Assembly: GCF_001484605.1 (NCBI RefSeq)
Contig: NZ_CP013747.1
Coordinates: forward strand, 4,712,001 to 4,776,000
DNA from: Pseudarthrobacter sulfonivorans
GTDB taxonomy: Bacteria > Actinomycetota > Actinomycetes > Actinomycetales > Micrococcaceae
DNA length: 64,000 nucleotides
Direction: 5' to 3'
Shown here: piece after piece, positions 43,220-52,457 of the stretch
Position numbering within the stretch: the first letter of the stretch is position 1
Layout: every line of letters begins with the position of its first letter
The notes under the pieces: model-generated
What the model was told of the DNA's origin: nothing
What the model saw: only the letters and a program-made list of their open reading frames with translations
The model's database searches: none
Translations under genes and position numbers: made by a program

Positions 43220-44125
43220 ATGAATAGCTTCGACGGAGACACCGCGGAACCGGGTGCCGCACCTGAACCGGAGCAGTTCCTGCTGCCAGTGGCGGACGGG
43301 GAGCGCATTACTGTGATGCTGGCCGCATTTGAAGGCTGGAACGATGCCGGCGAAGCCGCCAGTGATTCCTTGCGCTACCTGAACAGGGTTTGGGGCGGCA
43401 AGAAGGTCGCGTCCATTGACGCCGACGAATACTACGATTTCCAGTTCACGCGTCCTACGGTCCGCAGGAACGCCTCGGGGGAACGCAAGATCAAGTGGCC
43501 ATCCACACGGATCTACAAGGCCAGTGCGCCGGATTCGAACGTGGACGTCATTTTCGTCCAGGGCATTGAGCCGTCCTACAAGTGGCGGGCCTATACGGCG
43601 GAACTGCTGGTCCACGCTGAAGCGCTGAAGGTGGACTACGTGGTCCTGGTGGGGGCCCTTCTGGCAGACGTTCCGCACAGCAGGCCCATTCCGGTCAGCA
43701 CCTCCTCTGACGACGCTGTGTTGCGGGAACGCCTCAACCTTGAAGCATCCCAATATGAAGGTCCCGTCGGCATAGTCGGAGTACTGTCCGAAGTGTCCCT
43801 CCTGGCGGGCCTTCCTACTGTTTCCCTCTGGGCAGCCGTCCCGCATTATGTGGCCCAGGCCCCGTCACCCAAGGCGCAGCTGGCTCTCCTGCACCGGGTC
43901 GAGGAATTGATCCAGGTCCCGCTGGACACGCACGAACTGGCGGAAGAGGCAGCTGCGTGGGAGCGCGGCGTCGATGAGTTGGCTACCGAGGATCCGGAGA
44001 TCGCCGCGTACGTCCGCCAGCTGGAAGAGGCAAAAGATACGGCCGATCTTCCGGAGGCGAGCGGTGAATCCATCGCGCGGGAGTTTGAGCGCTATCTCAA
44101 GCGTCGGGGCCGGGACAAGCCCTAA
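43220..44125 (+). CDS. PAC2-family protein (proteasome-assembly-chaperone-like)
   Basis: The 301-residue PAC2 fold protein has [74 protein letters not shown] and [28 protein letters not shown]. Eukaryotic relatives assemble the proteasome alpha ring, and actinobacterial ones are often near, but not shown to act on, PrcAB. TAGGGT lies 6 nt before the ATG (leaderless). It is divergent from the HAD-trmI-arc block, and its stop overlaps the convergent mshC stop within CTAA. Confidence 0.94.
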   Translation: MNSFDGDTAEPGAAPEPEQFLLPVADGERITVMLAAFEGWNDAGEAASDSLRYLNRVWGGKKVASIDADEYYDFQFTRPTVRRNASGERKIKWPSTRIYKASAPDSNVDVIFVQGIEPSYKWRAYTAELLVHAEALKVDYVVLVGALLADVPHSRPIPVSTSSDDAVLRERLNLEASQYEGPVGIVGVLSEVSLLAGLPTVSLWAAVPHYVAQAPSPKAQLALLHRVEELIQVPLDTHELAEEAAAWERGVDELATEDPEIAAYVRQLEEAKDTADLPEASGESIAREFERYLKRRGRDKP

Positions 44126-45399
44126 AGTACGACGCCGAGCAAGGCGTCCAGGGCGTCCCTGACCAGGGCCTGATCGTGCTGGCTGCCCGCTGCCGCGGCG
44201 GAGTCCGCCGAGGCAGCCCAGCGGTCAACAGCTTCCAGGGCGGCCGGTGCGTTCAGGTCAGCTGCAAGGGCGGACCGCATTTCTGCGATCAGGCCGGACG
44301 CCGATCCTTCCGTGGCAGTGGCGAGGGCGCTGCGCCACGCCGCCAGCCGGTCCTTCGAAGCCTCAAAGCCGTCAGCGGTCCAGGACCAGTCTGAACGGTA
44401 ATGGTGGGCCAGGATGGCCAGGCGGATGGCTGCCGGATCTTCTCCCTCGGCCCGAAGTTTGGACACCAGGACCAGGTTGCCCTTGGACTTGCTCATCTTT
44501 TCGCCGTCCAGGCCCACCATGCCGGCGTGGGCATAATGGTGGGCCAGCGGCACTTCGGCGAGCGAATAGGCGTGACCGGCGCCCATCTCGTGGTGCGGGA
44601 AGATGAGGTCAGAGCCGCCGCCCTGGACAGTGAAGGGAGCCGGCAGGTACCGCTGGGCGATGACCGTGCATTCGATGTGCCAGCCAGGCCGGCCCTGGCC
44701 CAACTCGCCGCCCGGCCAGCTGGGCTCGCCGTCACGGGCAACCCGCCAGAGCAGGGGGTCCAGGGCCTGCCGCTTGCCGGCCCGGCCCGGGTCGCCGCCG
44801 CGTTCGGCGAACAGTTCCAGCATTTCGGCCTCACCGAGGCGGGAGATGGAGCCCAGGGTCCAGGCATCCGGGGCGACCGACTGCTTGCCGGCAGCTTCGA
44901 CGTCGTAGTAGACGTCGCCGTCGGGCTCCCCTGCCGAACCAGGGACGCGGTAGGCCAGCCCCAGCCGGACCAGCCGTTCGATGGCCGGAACAATGATGTC
45001 AACTGATTCGACGGCACCCACGTAGTGGTCCGGCGAGAGGACGTTCAGGGCCTCCATGTCGGTCTGGAAGAGTTCAATCTGGCTCGCGGCCAGGTCCCGC
45101 CAGTCCACCCCGGTGGCAGTCGCGCGCTCCAGCAGGGGGTCGTCGACGTCGGTGACGTTCTGGACGTAGGAAACCTGCTGGCCGGCGTCACGCCAGGCCC
45201 TGTTCAGCAGATCGAAGGCCACGTAGCTGGCCGCATGGCCCATGTGGGTTGCGTCGTAGGGAGTGATCCCGCAGACGTACATGGATTGCTCTCCCCCGGC
45301 CCGGAGCGTGACCTCACTCCCCTTTGCGGTGTCGAACAGCCGGATGGCAGGCATGGCGCCGGGCAGCGCAGGGACAGGGCGGGAGGTCCAGGATTTCAC
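44122..45399 (-). CDS. mshC: Mycothiol synthesis ligase MshC
   Basis: MshC joins cysteine to glucosaminyl-inositol using ATP, the third step of mycothiol synthesis. It is a cysteinyl-tRNA-synthetase relative of 425 residues that starts MKSW and has [20 protein letters not shown] (HIGH-type site and zinc Cys), [26 protein letters not shown] (zinc/His cluster) and [14 protein letters not shown] (KMSKS). It lacks the tRNA anticodon-binding tail. TAGGCT sits 6 nt before GTG 45399, inside the end of uppP, giving a leaderless promoter of its own. Confidence 0.97.
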   Translation of the reverse strand: MKSWTSRPVPALPGAMPAIRLFDTAKGSEVTLRAGGEQSMYVCGITPYDATHMGHAASYVAFDLLNRAWRDAGQQVSYVQNVTDVDDPLLERATATGVDWRDLAASQIELFQTDMEALNVLSPDHYVGAVESVDIIVPAIERLVRLGLAYRVPGSAGEPDGDVYYDVEAAGKQSVAPDAWTLGSISRLGEAEMLELFAERGGDPGRAGKRQALDPLLWRVARDGEPSWPGGELGQGRPGWHIECTVIAQRYLPAPFTVQGGGSDLIFPHHEMGAGHAYSLAEVPLAHHYAHAGMVGLDGEKMSKSKGNLVLVSKLRAEGEDPAAIRLAILAHHYRSDWSWTADGFEASKDRLAAWRSALATATEGSASGLIAEMRSALAADLNAPAALEAVDRWAASADSAAAAGSQHDQALVRDALDALLGVVL

Positions 45400-45414
45400 A
45401 GCCTAAGCCTACGG

Positions 45415-46248
45415 CTAGGGGCTGATGACATTGAAACCGAGCAAAAGATACAGGGCCAGGCCCAGGAAGATCCGGTACCAGACGAAGAGCCGGTAGCTTC
45501 GGGTGGAAATGAACTTGAGGAACCAGCCGATGATCACGTAGCCCACTACCAAGGCGATGACGGTGGCCAGCGCCGTCTCCGGAAGGCCGTAGGGGCCGGT
45601 AATGCCTTCCTTGGAGACCACTTTGTACAGCTGGTAAAGGCCGCTGCCGAACACCGCCGGGATAGCCAGGAGGAACGAATACCGCGCGGCGGCTTCGCGT
45701 GTGTAGCCCATCAGGAGACCTGCGGTGATGGTGCCGCCGGATCGCGACACGCCGGGAATAAGAGCCAGGGCCTGGGCGAAGCCGTACAAAATGCCGTGTT
45801 TGTAGGTGAGCTGGGTGAGGTCCCGGTCCTGCTTTCCGATCGCGTCGGCCACGGCCAGAAAGAGCCCGAAGACGATCAGCATGGTGGCTACGAGCCACAG
45901 GCTCCTCAGCACCGACTCGATCTGGTCCTGGAACAGCAGACCCAGCACGATGATGGGGAGGCTGCCCAGGATCACCAGCCAGCCCATGCGGGCATCCGGG
46001 TCCTGCCGGGAGACTTTTCCGGTCAGCGATCCCGCCCAAGCCTTGACGATCCGCACGATGTCGCGCCAGAAGTAGATCACCACGGCCGTTTCGGTACCAA
46101 GCTGCGTGATGGCGGTAAACGCGGCTCCGGGATCGGATGCGTTGGGCAGGAACTGCCCCACAATCCGCAGGTGCGCGCTCGATGAAATCGGTAGAAATTC
46201 GGTCAGTCCCTGCACTAGGCCCAGCAGGGCCGCCTCAAACCAGTTCAC
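45415..46248 (-). CDS. uppP: Undecaprenyl-diphosphatase UppP/BacA
   Basis: This integral membrane phosphatase recycles the cell-wall carrier lipid undecaprenyl diphosphate and confers bacitracin tolerance. The 277-residue product has [18 protein letters not shown] (motif with catalytic Glu and Ser/His) near the N-terminus, and [20 protein letters not shown] (catalytic Arg-containing motif) near residue 165. About eight membrane helices are seen. TAGGGT lies 6 nt before GTG 46248 (leaderless). It is divergent from the aldo/keto reductase and upstream of mshC. Confidence 0.97.
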   Translation of the reverse strand: MNWFEAALLGLVQGLTEFLPISSSAHLRIVGQFLPNASDPGAAFTAITQLGTETAVVIYFWRDIVRIVKAWAGSLTGKVSRQDPDARMGWLVILGSLPIIVLGLLFQDQIESVLRSLWLVATMLIVFGLFLAVADAIGKQDRDLTQLTYKHGILYGFAQALALIPGVSRSGGTITAGLLMGYTREAAARYSFLLAIPAVFGSGLYQLYKVVSKEGITGPYGLPETALATVIALVVGYVIIGWFLKFISTRSYRLFVWYRIFLGLALYLLLGFNVISP

Positions 46249-46298
46249 GCTAAGACCCTACGTCATGGACACTGTTGATTCCCCGTAAGCTTGCAGCT

Positions 46299-47234
46299 AT
46301 GCAGCAGCGTTACGTCGGCAACAGTGGATTGCGAGTCTCCGCCCTTTCCCTCGGCACCATGTCCTGGTCCGGCGATACCGACGAACAGGACGCCTCGGAG
46401 ATATTGCGGACATTTGTCGATGGTGGCGGAAAACTCATAGATACCGCGGCGTCTTACTCCGACGGCCGCGCCGAGGCGATGATCGGCACTCTCCTGGGTG
46501 ACGTCGTCTCCCGCACCGAAGTCTGCATTTCCACCAAGGCGGGGATGTCGACGTCGGACGGCCGGCGCACGGTGGACACGTCGCGCAACGCGATGCTCAC
46601 CGGACTGGACGCCAGCCTGGCAAGGCTGGGGACTGACTACGTGGATATCTGGTTTGCCCAGGCGTGGGACGGCAACGTCCCGCTGGACGAGACCCTGTCC
46701 GCACTTGAATTCGCGCTCCGGAGCGGCCGCGCCCGCTATGCGGGCATCTCCAACTTCAACGGGTGGCAAAGCGCCAAGGCCGCGGCGGTGGCCGGATTTC
46801 CGCTCGTAGCCGCGCAGGCTGAATATTCACTCCTGCAGCGAAAGGCGGAAGCGGAACTGGTTCCCGCCGTCGAAGATGCCGGCCTGGGGCTGATGGCCTG
46901 GGCTCCGCTGGGACGCGGCGTCCTGACCGGCAAGTACCGCGGCGCCATTCCCGCCGATTCCCGGGCGGCAAGGACAGACTCCGCACCCTACGTAGAGCCG
47001 TATCTGGAGGCGCAGCCGTCCAGCGTGGTGGAAGCCGTGGCCATGGCGGCCAAGGGCCTGGGCCGGACACCGCTGGATGTCTCGCTGAGCTGGCTGTTGT
47101 CCCAGCATGGCGTGGCCACGGCCATCGTCGGGCCCAGGACTCCCGTGCAGGCGAAAGAAATCATGGCCGCCCAACTGACGAGGCTGCCGCCCGAAATTGC
47201 CCGCGCGCTCGAGGACGTTTCCCTGCCCGGCTGA
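46299..47234 (+). CDS. Aldo/keto reductase
   Basis: A 311-residue TIM-barrel NADPH oxidoreductase of the AKR family (Kvbeta/Tas-like branch): MQQRYVGNSGLRVSALSLGTMSW, GGKLIDTAASYSDGRAEAMIG (catalytic Asp and Tyr), CISTKAG (catalytic Lys), DIWFAQAWD in place of the usual LYQxHxxD, YAGISNFNGWQ, and IVGPRTPVQAKE near the C-terminus. The canonical active-site His appears replaced by Ala/Trp, which would alter activity. TAAGCT ends 7 nt before ATG 46299 (leaderless). Confidence 0.91.
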   Translation: MQQRYVGNSGLRVSALSLGTMSWSGDTDEQDASEILRTFVDGGGKLIDTAASYSDGRAEAMIGTLLGDVVSRTEVCISTKAGMSTSDGRRTVDTSRNAMLTGLDASLARLGTDYVDIWFAQAWDGNVPLDETLSALEFALRSGRARYAGISNFNGWQSAKAAAVAGFPLVAAQAEYSLLQRKAEAELVPAVEDAGLGLMAWAPLGRGVLTGKYRGAIPADSRAARTDSAPYVEPYLEAQPSSVVEAVAMAAKGLGRTPLDVSLSWLLSQHGVATAIVGPRTPVQAKEIMAAQLTRLPPEIARALEDVSLPG

Positions 47235-47308
47235 GTTTCCGTGCCCGGCGGATGCGCCGTTCAGGGCCGCAGAGTTAGGGCATTGCCCGCGATGGCGGCG
47301 TGGAGTCC

Positions 47309-47575
47309 TCAGTCCTCGAGAATTTCCAGGTCCTCGTCGTCGTCGATGCGGGCTTTATCGTCCTCGTCTTCTTCATCATCGAAGACCTGAAGGGGTGTAA
47401 CTTCGTTGTAAGCCTCGTAGAGTGCGTCTTCATAAACCTCGAACGCATCCGAGACCGCAAAAAAAGCCGCTTCCACCGCGGGATCGCCATCGCCACGCCG
47501 GTTGGATGCTGCTATAAGGTGTTCTTCCAATGCGGTTGTCAAGGACTGAAGCGCGACACGCGGATCGATGCTCAT
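47309..47575 (-). CDS. Small acidic conserved actinobacterial protein
   Basis: The 88-residue protein begins MSIDPRVALQSLTTALEEHLIAASNRRGDGDPAVEAAFFAVSDAFEVYEDALYEAYNEVTPL and ends in a poly-acidic tail (DDEEDEDDK...DDDEDLEILED). It is two helices plus a disordered acidic end. I recognise the N-terminal pattern as conserved across Actinobacteria, sometimes labelled a primosomal protein without evidence. TAACGT lies 6 nt before the ATG (leaderless). It is divergent from the DUF5703 gene 39 bp away. Confidence 0.82.
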   Translation of the reverse strand: MSIDPRVALQSLTTALEEHLIAASNRRGDGDPAVEAAFFAVSDAFEVYEDALYEAYNEVTPLQVFDDEEDEDDKARIDDDEDLEILED

Positions 47576-47614
47576 GACTTCACGTTAGCCGGAAAAGGAC
47601 GAAAATGGAGAGCA

Positions 47615-47848
47615 ATGAAGGAACATTTTCTCACCAGCTCGGTCCAGCGGGAACGGGACATTCTGAGGCAGTACGAGTACCTCGTTCTGACGGTCAGCCC
47701 TGATGATTCGCTGCCTGACGCCAGGCGCCGGCTCGTGGAGCATTCCGAGTACGGCAAGTGGGAGCTGGAACGCAGCAAGCTGTATTTGGGCGGCGGCAGG
47801 CGCTTCTGGCTCCGCCGCCGGGTGATGCAGGTCCAGCGGACCGTATAG
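47615..47848 (+). CDS. DUF5703-type small protein
   Basis: The 77-residue protein starts MKEHFLTSSVQRERDILRQYEYLVLTVSPDDSLPDARRRLVEHSEYGKWELERSKLYLGGGRRFWLRRRVMQVQRTV. The Tyr-Gly-Lys-Trp-Glu-Leu core and basic end match the actinobacterial DUF5703 family of unknown function. GGAG lies 7 nt before the ATG at 47615. The long in-frame extension upstream is antisense to the acidic gene and is rejected. Its last codons lie inside a 27-bp tandem duplication. Confidence 0.85.
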   Translation: MKEHFLTSSVQRERDILRQYEYLVLTVSPDDSLPDARRRLVEHSEYGKWELERSKLYLGGGRRFWLRRRVMQVQRTV

Positions 47849-47890
47849 ACATTATCCGGCCAACGGACCGTATAGGGATTATCCGGCCAG
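47837..47890. repeat. 27-bp tandem duplication over the DUF5703 stop codon
   Basis: Copy one is 47837-47863 and copy two 47864-47890. Both begin CGGACCGTATAG and end ATTATCCGGCCA(A/G), with only three differences in 27 bases. Copy one contains the last codons and TAG of the gene; copy two follows immediately. Confidence 0.93.
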
Positions 47891-47898
47891 CGGCCTGT

Positions 47899-49059
47899 TC
47901 AGTCCTCCAACGGACCCAGCCACGCGTTCGCCACGGTGTTGTGCGCCGACTCATTATCTGATGGGTGGAACATCCCCGCCAGTACGTCCCGGTACAGGCG
48001 TTCAAGCTCCGACCCACGAAAGTAGCTGGAGCCGCCACTCACCCTGATGGCCATGTCCACAACGCGGCGGGCCGTTTCTGTTGCATTGACCTTCAGCCCC
48101 ACAAGTTTGGGAAACCATTGCGGCCCGTGCTCAACGAGCGCATCCACATCGCGGCTGACGGTCAGCAGCTGGGGGTAGAGGTTATCCATGGCCATGGCGG
48201 CCTCCGCGATCTTCCAGCGGATATCCGGATCCTGCGCATAGCTGCGGCCGGCGTTCTTGAAGGACGTGCGGCGCTTGACCGCCTCAACACCCAGGTTCAG
48301 GGCACGTTCGCCAATGCCGGTGTACACGGCAGCCAGCAATGTCTCGAAGCACGCGAAGATGGCGAAAATCAGCGGATCGGCGTTAGGTCCCACCGGAAGT
48401 TTGCGGAAGATCCTCTCCGCCGGGACCTCGGCGCCGTCCAGAACGGTGGTGTTTGACTGGCTGGCCCGCATGCCCAGGGTGTTCCAGTCATCCAGGATGG
48501 CGTAGCCCGCGGCCTCCCGGGTGATGAACCCGTGCACCAGCTCCCCTTCGCCTTCCCTGGCCTGTCCGTCCTTGCCGAAGATTCCCAGCCGGGTCCAGGC
48601 GGGCGAAAGACTCGTGAAGATCTTGGTACCCGTGAAGCTGTATGCTCCGCCCGGCAGGGGAACAGCTGCCGTTTTTGAATCAAAAAGTACCGAATCATTG
48701 CCGGCTTCGGAATTGCCGAAGGCGAAGATCTCGCCGTGGGCGGCCTCCTGCAGGACGAAGCCAAGGGAATAGTCGCCCCTTGCGGCCAGGACGTGGGCGA
48801 CGCCGGTCCAAACCAGATGCATGTTGATGGCCAAGGCGGTGGCCGGGGCCGCCGTTGCCAGCCGCCGCTGGCACTGCGCTGCCGCCTCGAGCCCAAGCCC
48901 CAGGCCGCCGTCGGACGCCGGCACAAAGAGGTTGAGGTAGCCGGCGGCGGTCAGCTCCTCAAGGTCTTCAAAGAAGAAGGTGTTGTCCCGGTCATAGCCC
49001 GCAGCCCGGCCACGGATTGCCTCGAGCAGCGGCTCCGGGAGGATTTCCTCGGGCGTCAC
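47899..49059 (-). CDS. Acyl-CoA dehydrogenase family flavoprotein
   Basis: The 386-residue protein has the acyl-CoA dehydrogenase fold: an N-terminal helical domain (YDRDNTFFFEDLEELTAAGYLNLFVPASDGGLGLGL), a middle beta domain (FAFGNSEAGNDSVLF ... YSFTGTKIFTSLSPAWTRLGIFG) and a C-terminal four-helix domain (FKNAGRSYAQDPDIRWKIAEAAMAMD ... VDMAIRVSGGSSYFRGSELERLYRD). No Glu is seen in the usual catalytic positions, and the RVSGGSSYFRGSELERLYRD end resembles flavin-dependent monooxygenases of the DszC/HpaH type. Either a dehydrogenase or an oxygenase is possible. It closely follows the M20 peptidase gene (12 bp). Confidence 0.88.
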   Translation of the reverse strand: MTPEEILPEPLLEAIRGRAAGYDRDNTFFFEDLEELTAAGYLNLFVPASDGGLGLGLEAAAQCQRRLATAAPATALAINMHLVWTGVAHVLAARGDYSLGFVLQEAAHGEIFAFGNSEAGNDSVLFDSKTAAVPLPGGAYSFTGTKIFTSLSPAWTRLGIFGKDGQAREGEGELVHGFITREAAGYAILDDWNTLGMRASQSNTTVLDGAEVPAERIFRKLPVGPNADPLIFAIFACFETLLAAVYTGIGERALNLGVEAVKRRTSFKNAGRSYAQDPDIRWKIAEAAMAMDNLYPQLLTVSRDVDALVEHGPQWFPKLVGLKVNATETARRVVDMAIRVSGGSSYFRGSELERLYRDVLAGMFHPSDNESAHNTVANAWLGPLED

Positions 49060-49071
49060 GTCCGGGCCGGC

Positions 49072-50376
49072 TCAGTAGTTGGTGAGGAGCGTGTTGAGCA
49101 CCCGGGCACCGAACTTCAGCGAATCTACCGGGACGCGCTCGTCCACGCCATGGAACATGCCGGTGAAATCGAGATCGTCGGGCAGCTGGAGGGGAGCGAA
49201 GCCGTAGCCGGTGATACCGAGCCGGCTCAATGACTTGTTGTCCGTGCCGCCGGAGAGCGTATAGGGAAGCACTTTCGCCCCCGGATCCTCGGTGTGCAGG
49301 GCGTCGATCATGGAATCCACCAGGTTTCCGGCGAACGGGACCTCAAGCGAGACGTCGCTGTGAACGTAGCTGACCTCGACACCGGAACCGGCAAGCTCCC
49401 GCACGACCTCCAGCACGTGGTCCTGCTGGCCCGGGAGCGTCCGGCAGTCCACCAGGGCCTCAGCCGATTCGGGGATGACGTTGTGCTTGTAGCCGCCCTT
49501 GAGCAGCGTGGGATTGGTGGTGTTCTGCAGGGTTGCCCCCACAAAGCGCGCCACGGTGCCGAGCTGGTCGAGCAGGCGGTCCGGATTGTCCGGATCGAAT
49601 TCCACACCCGTGAGTTCAGTCACGCCGTCCAGGAACTGCCGCGTAGTGGGCGTCAGCTCAATCGGCCACTTGTATTCGCCGATCCGGGTTACCGCCGCAG
49701 CCAGCCGGGTGACGGCGTTGTCGATATTGATCTGGGAGCCGTGACCAGCCCGGCCGTGCGCCACCAGCCGGAGCCAGGAGATGCCCTTCTCCGCCGTCTG
49801 CAGGAGGTAGGTGCGCTGCCCGCCGATGGTTGCCGAGAAGCCGCCTACCTCCGAGATGGCTTCGGTTGCGCCTTCGAAGAGCTCGGGCCGCTTGTCGACT
49901 GCGTAGCGGGCGCCGTACTCACCGCCGGCCTCCTCGTCGGCGAAGAAGGCAAAGATAATGTCGCGCCTGGGTTTGCGCCCGGATCTGGCCAAATCCCGCA
50001 TCACAGCAAGGATCATGGCGTCCATGTCCTTCATGTCCACGGCTCCGCGGCCCCAGATGAGTCCGTCTTTGAGCTCCGCGCCAAAGGGATCCACCGACCA
50101 CTGTTCACGCAGGGCGGGCACTACATCGAGGTGCCCGTGCACCACTAACGCGCTGGCGGACGGATCTTCACCGGCCATCCGGGTCACAACACTTGCGCGG
50201 CCGGGCGCCGACTCGAAGATCTCGGCTGCGAGTCCTACTTCCTCGATGAGCCCGGCTGTGTATTCCGCGGCCACCCGCTCCCCCGGACCCGAGCCGTCAC
50301 CGTAGTTCGAGGTATCTATCCGGATGAGTTCCTGGCAGATCCGGACAACTTCATCCTCGGCACGGATGTCAGACAT
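49072..50376 (-). CDS. M20/ArgE-DapE-family metallopeptidase
   Basis: The 434-residue di-zinc hydrolase has ALVVHGHLDVVP (metal ligand His-x-Asp), GLIWGRGAVDMKDMDAM (bridging Asp), FAFFADEEAGGEYGARY (catalytic Glu pair) and a lid domain around VAHGRAGHGSQI. Near the C-terminus is LPYTLSGGTDNKSLSRLGITGYGF with a late His ligand following in MFHGVDERVPV. It cleaves dipeptides or acyl-amino acids. AAGGAG precedes ATG 50376. It is followed by the acyl-CoA-dehydrogenase-like gene in one operon and is divergent from the tRNA gene. Confidence 0.94.
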   Translation of the reverse strand: MSDIRAEDEVVRICQELIRIDTSNYGDGSGPGERVAAEYTAGLIEEVGLAAEIFESAPGRASVVTRMAGEDPSASALVVHGHLDVVPALREQWSVDPFGAELKDGLIWGRGAVDMKDMDAMILAVMRDLARSGRKPRRDIIFAFFADEEAGGEYGARYAVDKRPELFEGATEAISEVGGFSATIGGQRTYLLQTAEKGISWLRLVAHGRAGHGSQINIDNAVTRLAAAVTRIGEYKWPIELTPTTRQFLDGVTELTGVEFDPDNPDRLLDQLGTVARFVGATLQNTTNPTLLKGGYKHNVIPESAEALVDCRTLPGQQDHVLEVVRELAGSGVEVSYVHSDVSLEVPFAGNLVDSMIDALHTEDPGAKVLPYTLSGGTDNKSLSRLGITGYGFAPLQLPDDLDFTGMFHGVDERVPVDSLKFGARVLNTLLTNY

Positions 50377-50548
50377 AGAAACTCCTTGGGCAGTGGGAAG
50401 GCTGCAAACAACCTGCGTTCTCGTGTGCCCTCAGCCTACCCATCAGCCCCGATTCCATGTTTTCGGAAAGTTCGTGTTAGAGTTTTTCTCGCTGCTTCGG
50501 AGAAAAGCGAAACGCCGAAAGGCGGAAACGATCTCCGAATTACCACCT

Positions 50549-50631
50549 GCGCGGGTGGCGGAATGGCAGACGCGCTAGCTTGAGGTGCTAGTCCTCGAAA
50601 GGGGGTGGGGGTTCAAGTCCCCCTCCGCGCA
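50549..50631 (+). tRNA. tRNA-Leu (anticodon GAG)
   Basis: The acceptor stem GCGCGGG (50549-50555) pairs with TCCGCGC (50624-50630), with one G-T pair and discriminator A at 50631. The anticodon stem CTAGC/GCTAG encloses the loop TTGAGGT, giving anticodon GAG. A long variable arm (TCCTCGAAAGGGGGT region) and the T arm GGGGG-TTCAAGT-CCCCC confirm a class II leucine tRNA. CCA is not encoded. A terminator follows ten bases later. Confidence 0.97.
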
Positions 50632-50640
50632 CAAATGGGA

Positions 50641-50677
50641 AAACCCCTGAAATCCACGGATTTCAGGGGTTTTTTTC
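50641..50677 (+). terminator. Intrinsic terminator of tRNA-Leu
   Basis: AAACCCCTGAAATCC (50641-50655) pairs perfectly with the segment 50658-50672 around a minimal loop, followed by a run of T to 50676. Confidence 0.93.
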
Positions 50678-50733
50678 TGTTTCCACGCACGCGAGGCCCG
50701 CTTCCGGGGGAAGCAAAGCACTACGGTACAAAC

Positions 50734-51630
50734 ATGACTACGGAAAACGCCAAGGCACCCGTCCGCCAGCTCCGCCTCGTTGTCGAAGCCGAGGACTACG
50801 AGGCGGCACTCACGTTCTACCGTGATGTCCTGGGACTCCCCGAGCAAGAGGCCTATGAAGGAGAGGGGGACGCGCGCGTGACAATACTTGGTGCCGGGCG
50901 GGCGACGCTTGAGCTGTCCAACCCCGCCCAGGTTAACCTCATCGACAGCGTGGAATCGGACGGGCAGCCCAGCGCCAGACTCCGGGTAGCCTTCGAAGTG
51001 GAGGACACGGCGGCCGTAACGGCAGACCTTGTGAACGCAGGAGCAGAACTGATCGCGACTCCGCGGATAACTCCCTGGCAGTCCTTGAACTCCCGGCTTG
51101 CAGCGCCGGCAGGCCTTCAAGTGACGCTGTTCCAGGAACTCGAACCGATAGCGGATCGGCAAACAAGCCAGACCTCAAAAAACCCTGAGCCCCTATGGGC
51201 TGTCCCGAACGCTGAGGAGATCAGGTCTGCCCATCACTTCAGCCCTAACCTTCATCAGTCGCCTGCCCCGTTTTCGCATCTCGTACGCCACGGAGACACC
51301 GCCTACACAGCCGGGATCATTGGCCAGAGCGCCGACGACGGTATACTTGTCGGCCCGGGGATTGAAGAGCAGTGCGAGTCCATGCTCAGCAACCTGGAGA
51401 CGCTGCTGACTGATGTGCATCTTTCTCTGGCCCACGTCCTGCGCACCACCATTTACCTGACCGACTACGACGACTTCCATATCATCAACGCTGCCTATGC
51501 CCGTCACTTTCCCAAGCCATTCCCTGCGCGTACAACCCTCCACGTGGCCGGACTTCCACTCGGAGCGCGCGTGCAGATCGACGCCATCGTGGCTGCGGGC
51601 AAATGCTTCAGGCCTCCGTCGACGGCCTAA
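50734..51630 (+). CDS. VOC domain-RidA domain fusion protein
   Basis: From ATG 50734 the 298-residue protein has two domains. Residues about 10-130 are a VOC/glyoxalase module (LRLVVEAEDYEAALTFYRDVLGLPEQEAYE ... APAGLQVTLFQEL). After a 25-residue linker comes a RidA/YjgF-YER057c-UK114 domain (about 165-296): GDTAYTAGIIGQS, IEEQCESMLSNLETLLTDVHLSLAHVLRTTIYLTDYDDFHIINAAYARHF, FPARTTLHVAGLPLGARVQIDAIV. The RidA catalytic Arg is kept in PAR-TT, while the usual EIEA acids read QIDA. TACGGT lies 6 nt before the ATG (leaderless). The substrate is unknown; a reactive enamine or imine is suggested by RidA chemistry. Confidence 0.9.
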   Translation: MTTENAKAPVRQLRLVVEAEDYEAALTFYRDVLGLPEQEAYEGEGDARVTILGAGRATLELSNPAQVNLIDSVESDGQPSARLRVAFEVEDTAAVTADLVNAGAELIATPRITPWQSLNSRLAAPAGLQVTLFQELEPIADRQTSQTSKNPEPLWAVPNAEEIRSAHHFSPNLHQSPAPFSHLVRHGDTAYTAGIIGQSADDGILVGPGIEEQCESMLSNLETLLTDVHLSLAHVLRTTIYLTDYDDFHIINAAYARHFPKPFPARTTLHVAGLPLGARVQIDAIVAAGKCFRPPSTA

Positions 51631-51639
51631 GCTGGAGCC

Positions 51640-52254
51640 GTGAATCCAACCCCGCCGCCTGGCCCGCTTGAAGTCGTTGTCCATTCCGGGCCGGCCGACT
51701 GGTGGGTGATCCTTGCCGGGCTTGGACCGTTGGCTGTCCTGATTGCGGCACTCTTGGCCTTCTACATCAACTCGCGCACGCTGGCCCAGCGAACTTCGGC
51801 CGATAAGACAGCGTTGGATCAGAAGCGCGAAGCCGACGAGCAGGCACTGCGGCAAAAGACAGAGGCGGACAGCCGGGCGGAATGGTGGCGACGCACCCAG
51901 TGGGCCCTGGACCGGGCCTTGGACGAAGATAAAGGAACCAGCGCCCTGGGGCTTGCGACTTTGAACGTCCTGGCGCGCAGTGAGCTGGCCCGTACCGAAG
52001 AGCTCAAACTGTTCGACACGGCTTGGGAGAACGTGGCTGGAGGGGACAATGGTGGCCGGACGGTGGGCGCAGGTGCCTCCGAACACAGGAACGTCCAACC
52101 GCCCCGGAACGCCGCCTCGACACCAGCCAAGAAGGACGCCCCTGCCGAGCACCGGGTTCAGGTGGCTGCCGCCAGGCTGCGCGTGACGCTCGACGAGCGC
52201 CTTGGGCGGCTTACCCCGCCTCAGACCAAAGCCTTGGCCAAGGAACCCACCTAA
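51640..52254 (+). CDS. Single-pass membrane protein with coiled-coil stalk
   Basis: The 204-residue product has a short outer N-terminus, one membrane helix (WWVILAGLGPLAVLIAALLAFYI, about residues 21-43), then a charged heptad-rich helix (TSADKTALDQKREADEQALRQKTEADSRAEWWRRTQWALDRALDED). A disordered region and a final helix follow. No known domain is recognised. GTG 51640 is 6 nt after TAAGCT, so the start is leaderless. It begins 9 bp after the VOC-RidA gene but has its own promoter signature. Confidence 0.76.
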   Translation: MNPTPPPGPLEVVVHSGPADWWVILAGLGPLAVLIAALLAFYINSRTLAQRTSADKTALDQKREADEQALRQKTEADSRAEWWRRTQWALDRALDEDKGTSALGLATLNVLARSELARTEELKLFDTAWENVAGGDNGGRTVGAGASEHRNVQPPRNAASTPAKKDAPAEHRVQVAAARLRVTLDERLGRLTPPQTKALAKEPT

Positions 52255-52390
52255 GCCTTGCCTGACGGCGGCCGTGCGCTGACTTTCATTCCTGGACACC
52301 ATGGTGCCCAATGTCACCCGACGCCGATCCCGGCTGGTGTTTGCACGGAAATATAGGCTCCACAGAGAAATTTTCTTGCCAGGCTATTGG

Positions 52391-52416
52391 GGAATACCCG
52401 CCGGATGCTGTACGTT
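52391..52416 (+). promoter_or_regulatory. SigR/SigH-type ECF sigma promoter of the DUF4193 gene
   Basis: GGAAT (52391-52395), exactly 18 nt, then GTT (52414-52416), about 40 bp before the GTG start. Element and spacing match the promoter found upstream of rbpA at 21974, which supports both being recognised by the same thiol-stress sigma factor. Confidence 0.76.
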
Positions 52417-52457
52417 GCATACGCGACAGACGAACCAAAGAAAAGAGATACACCTAA

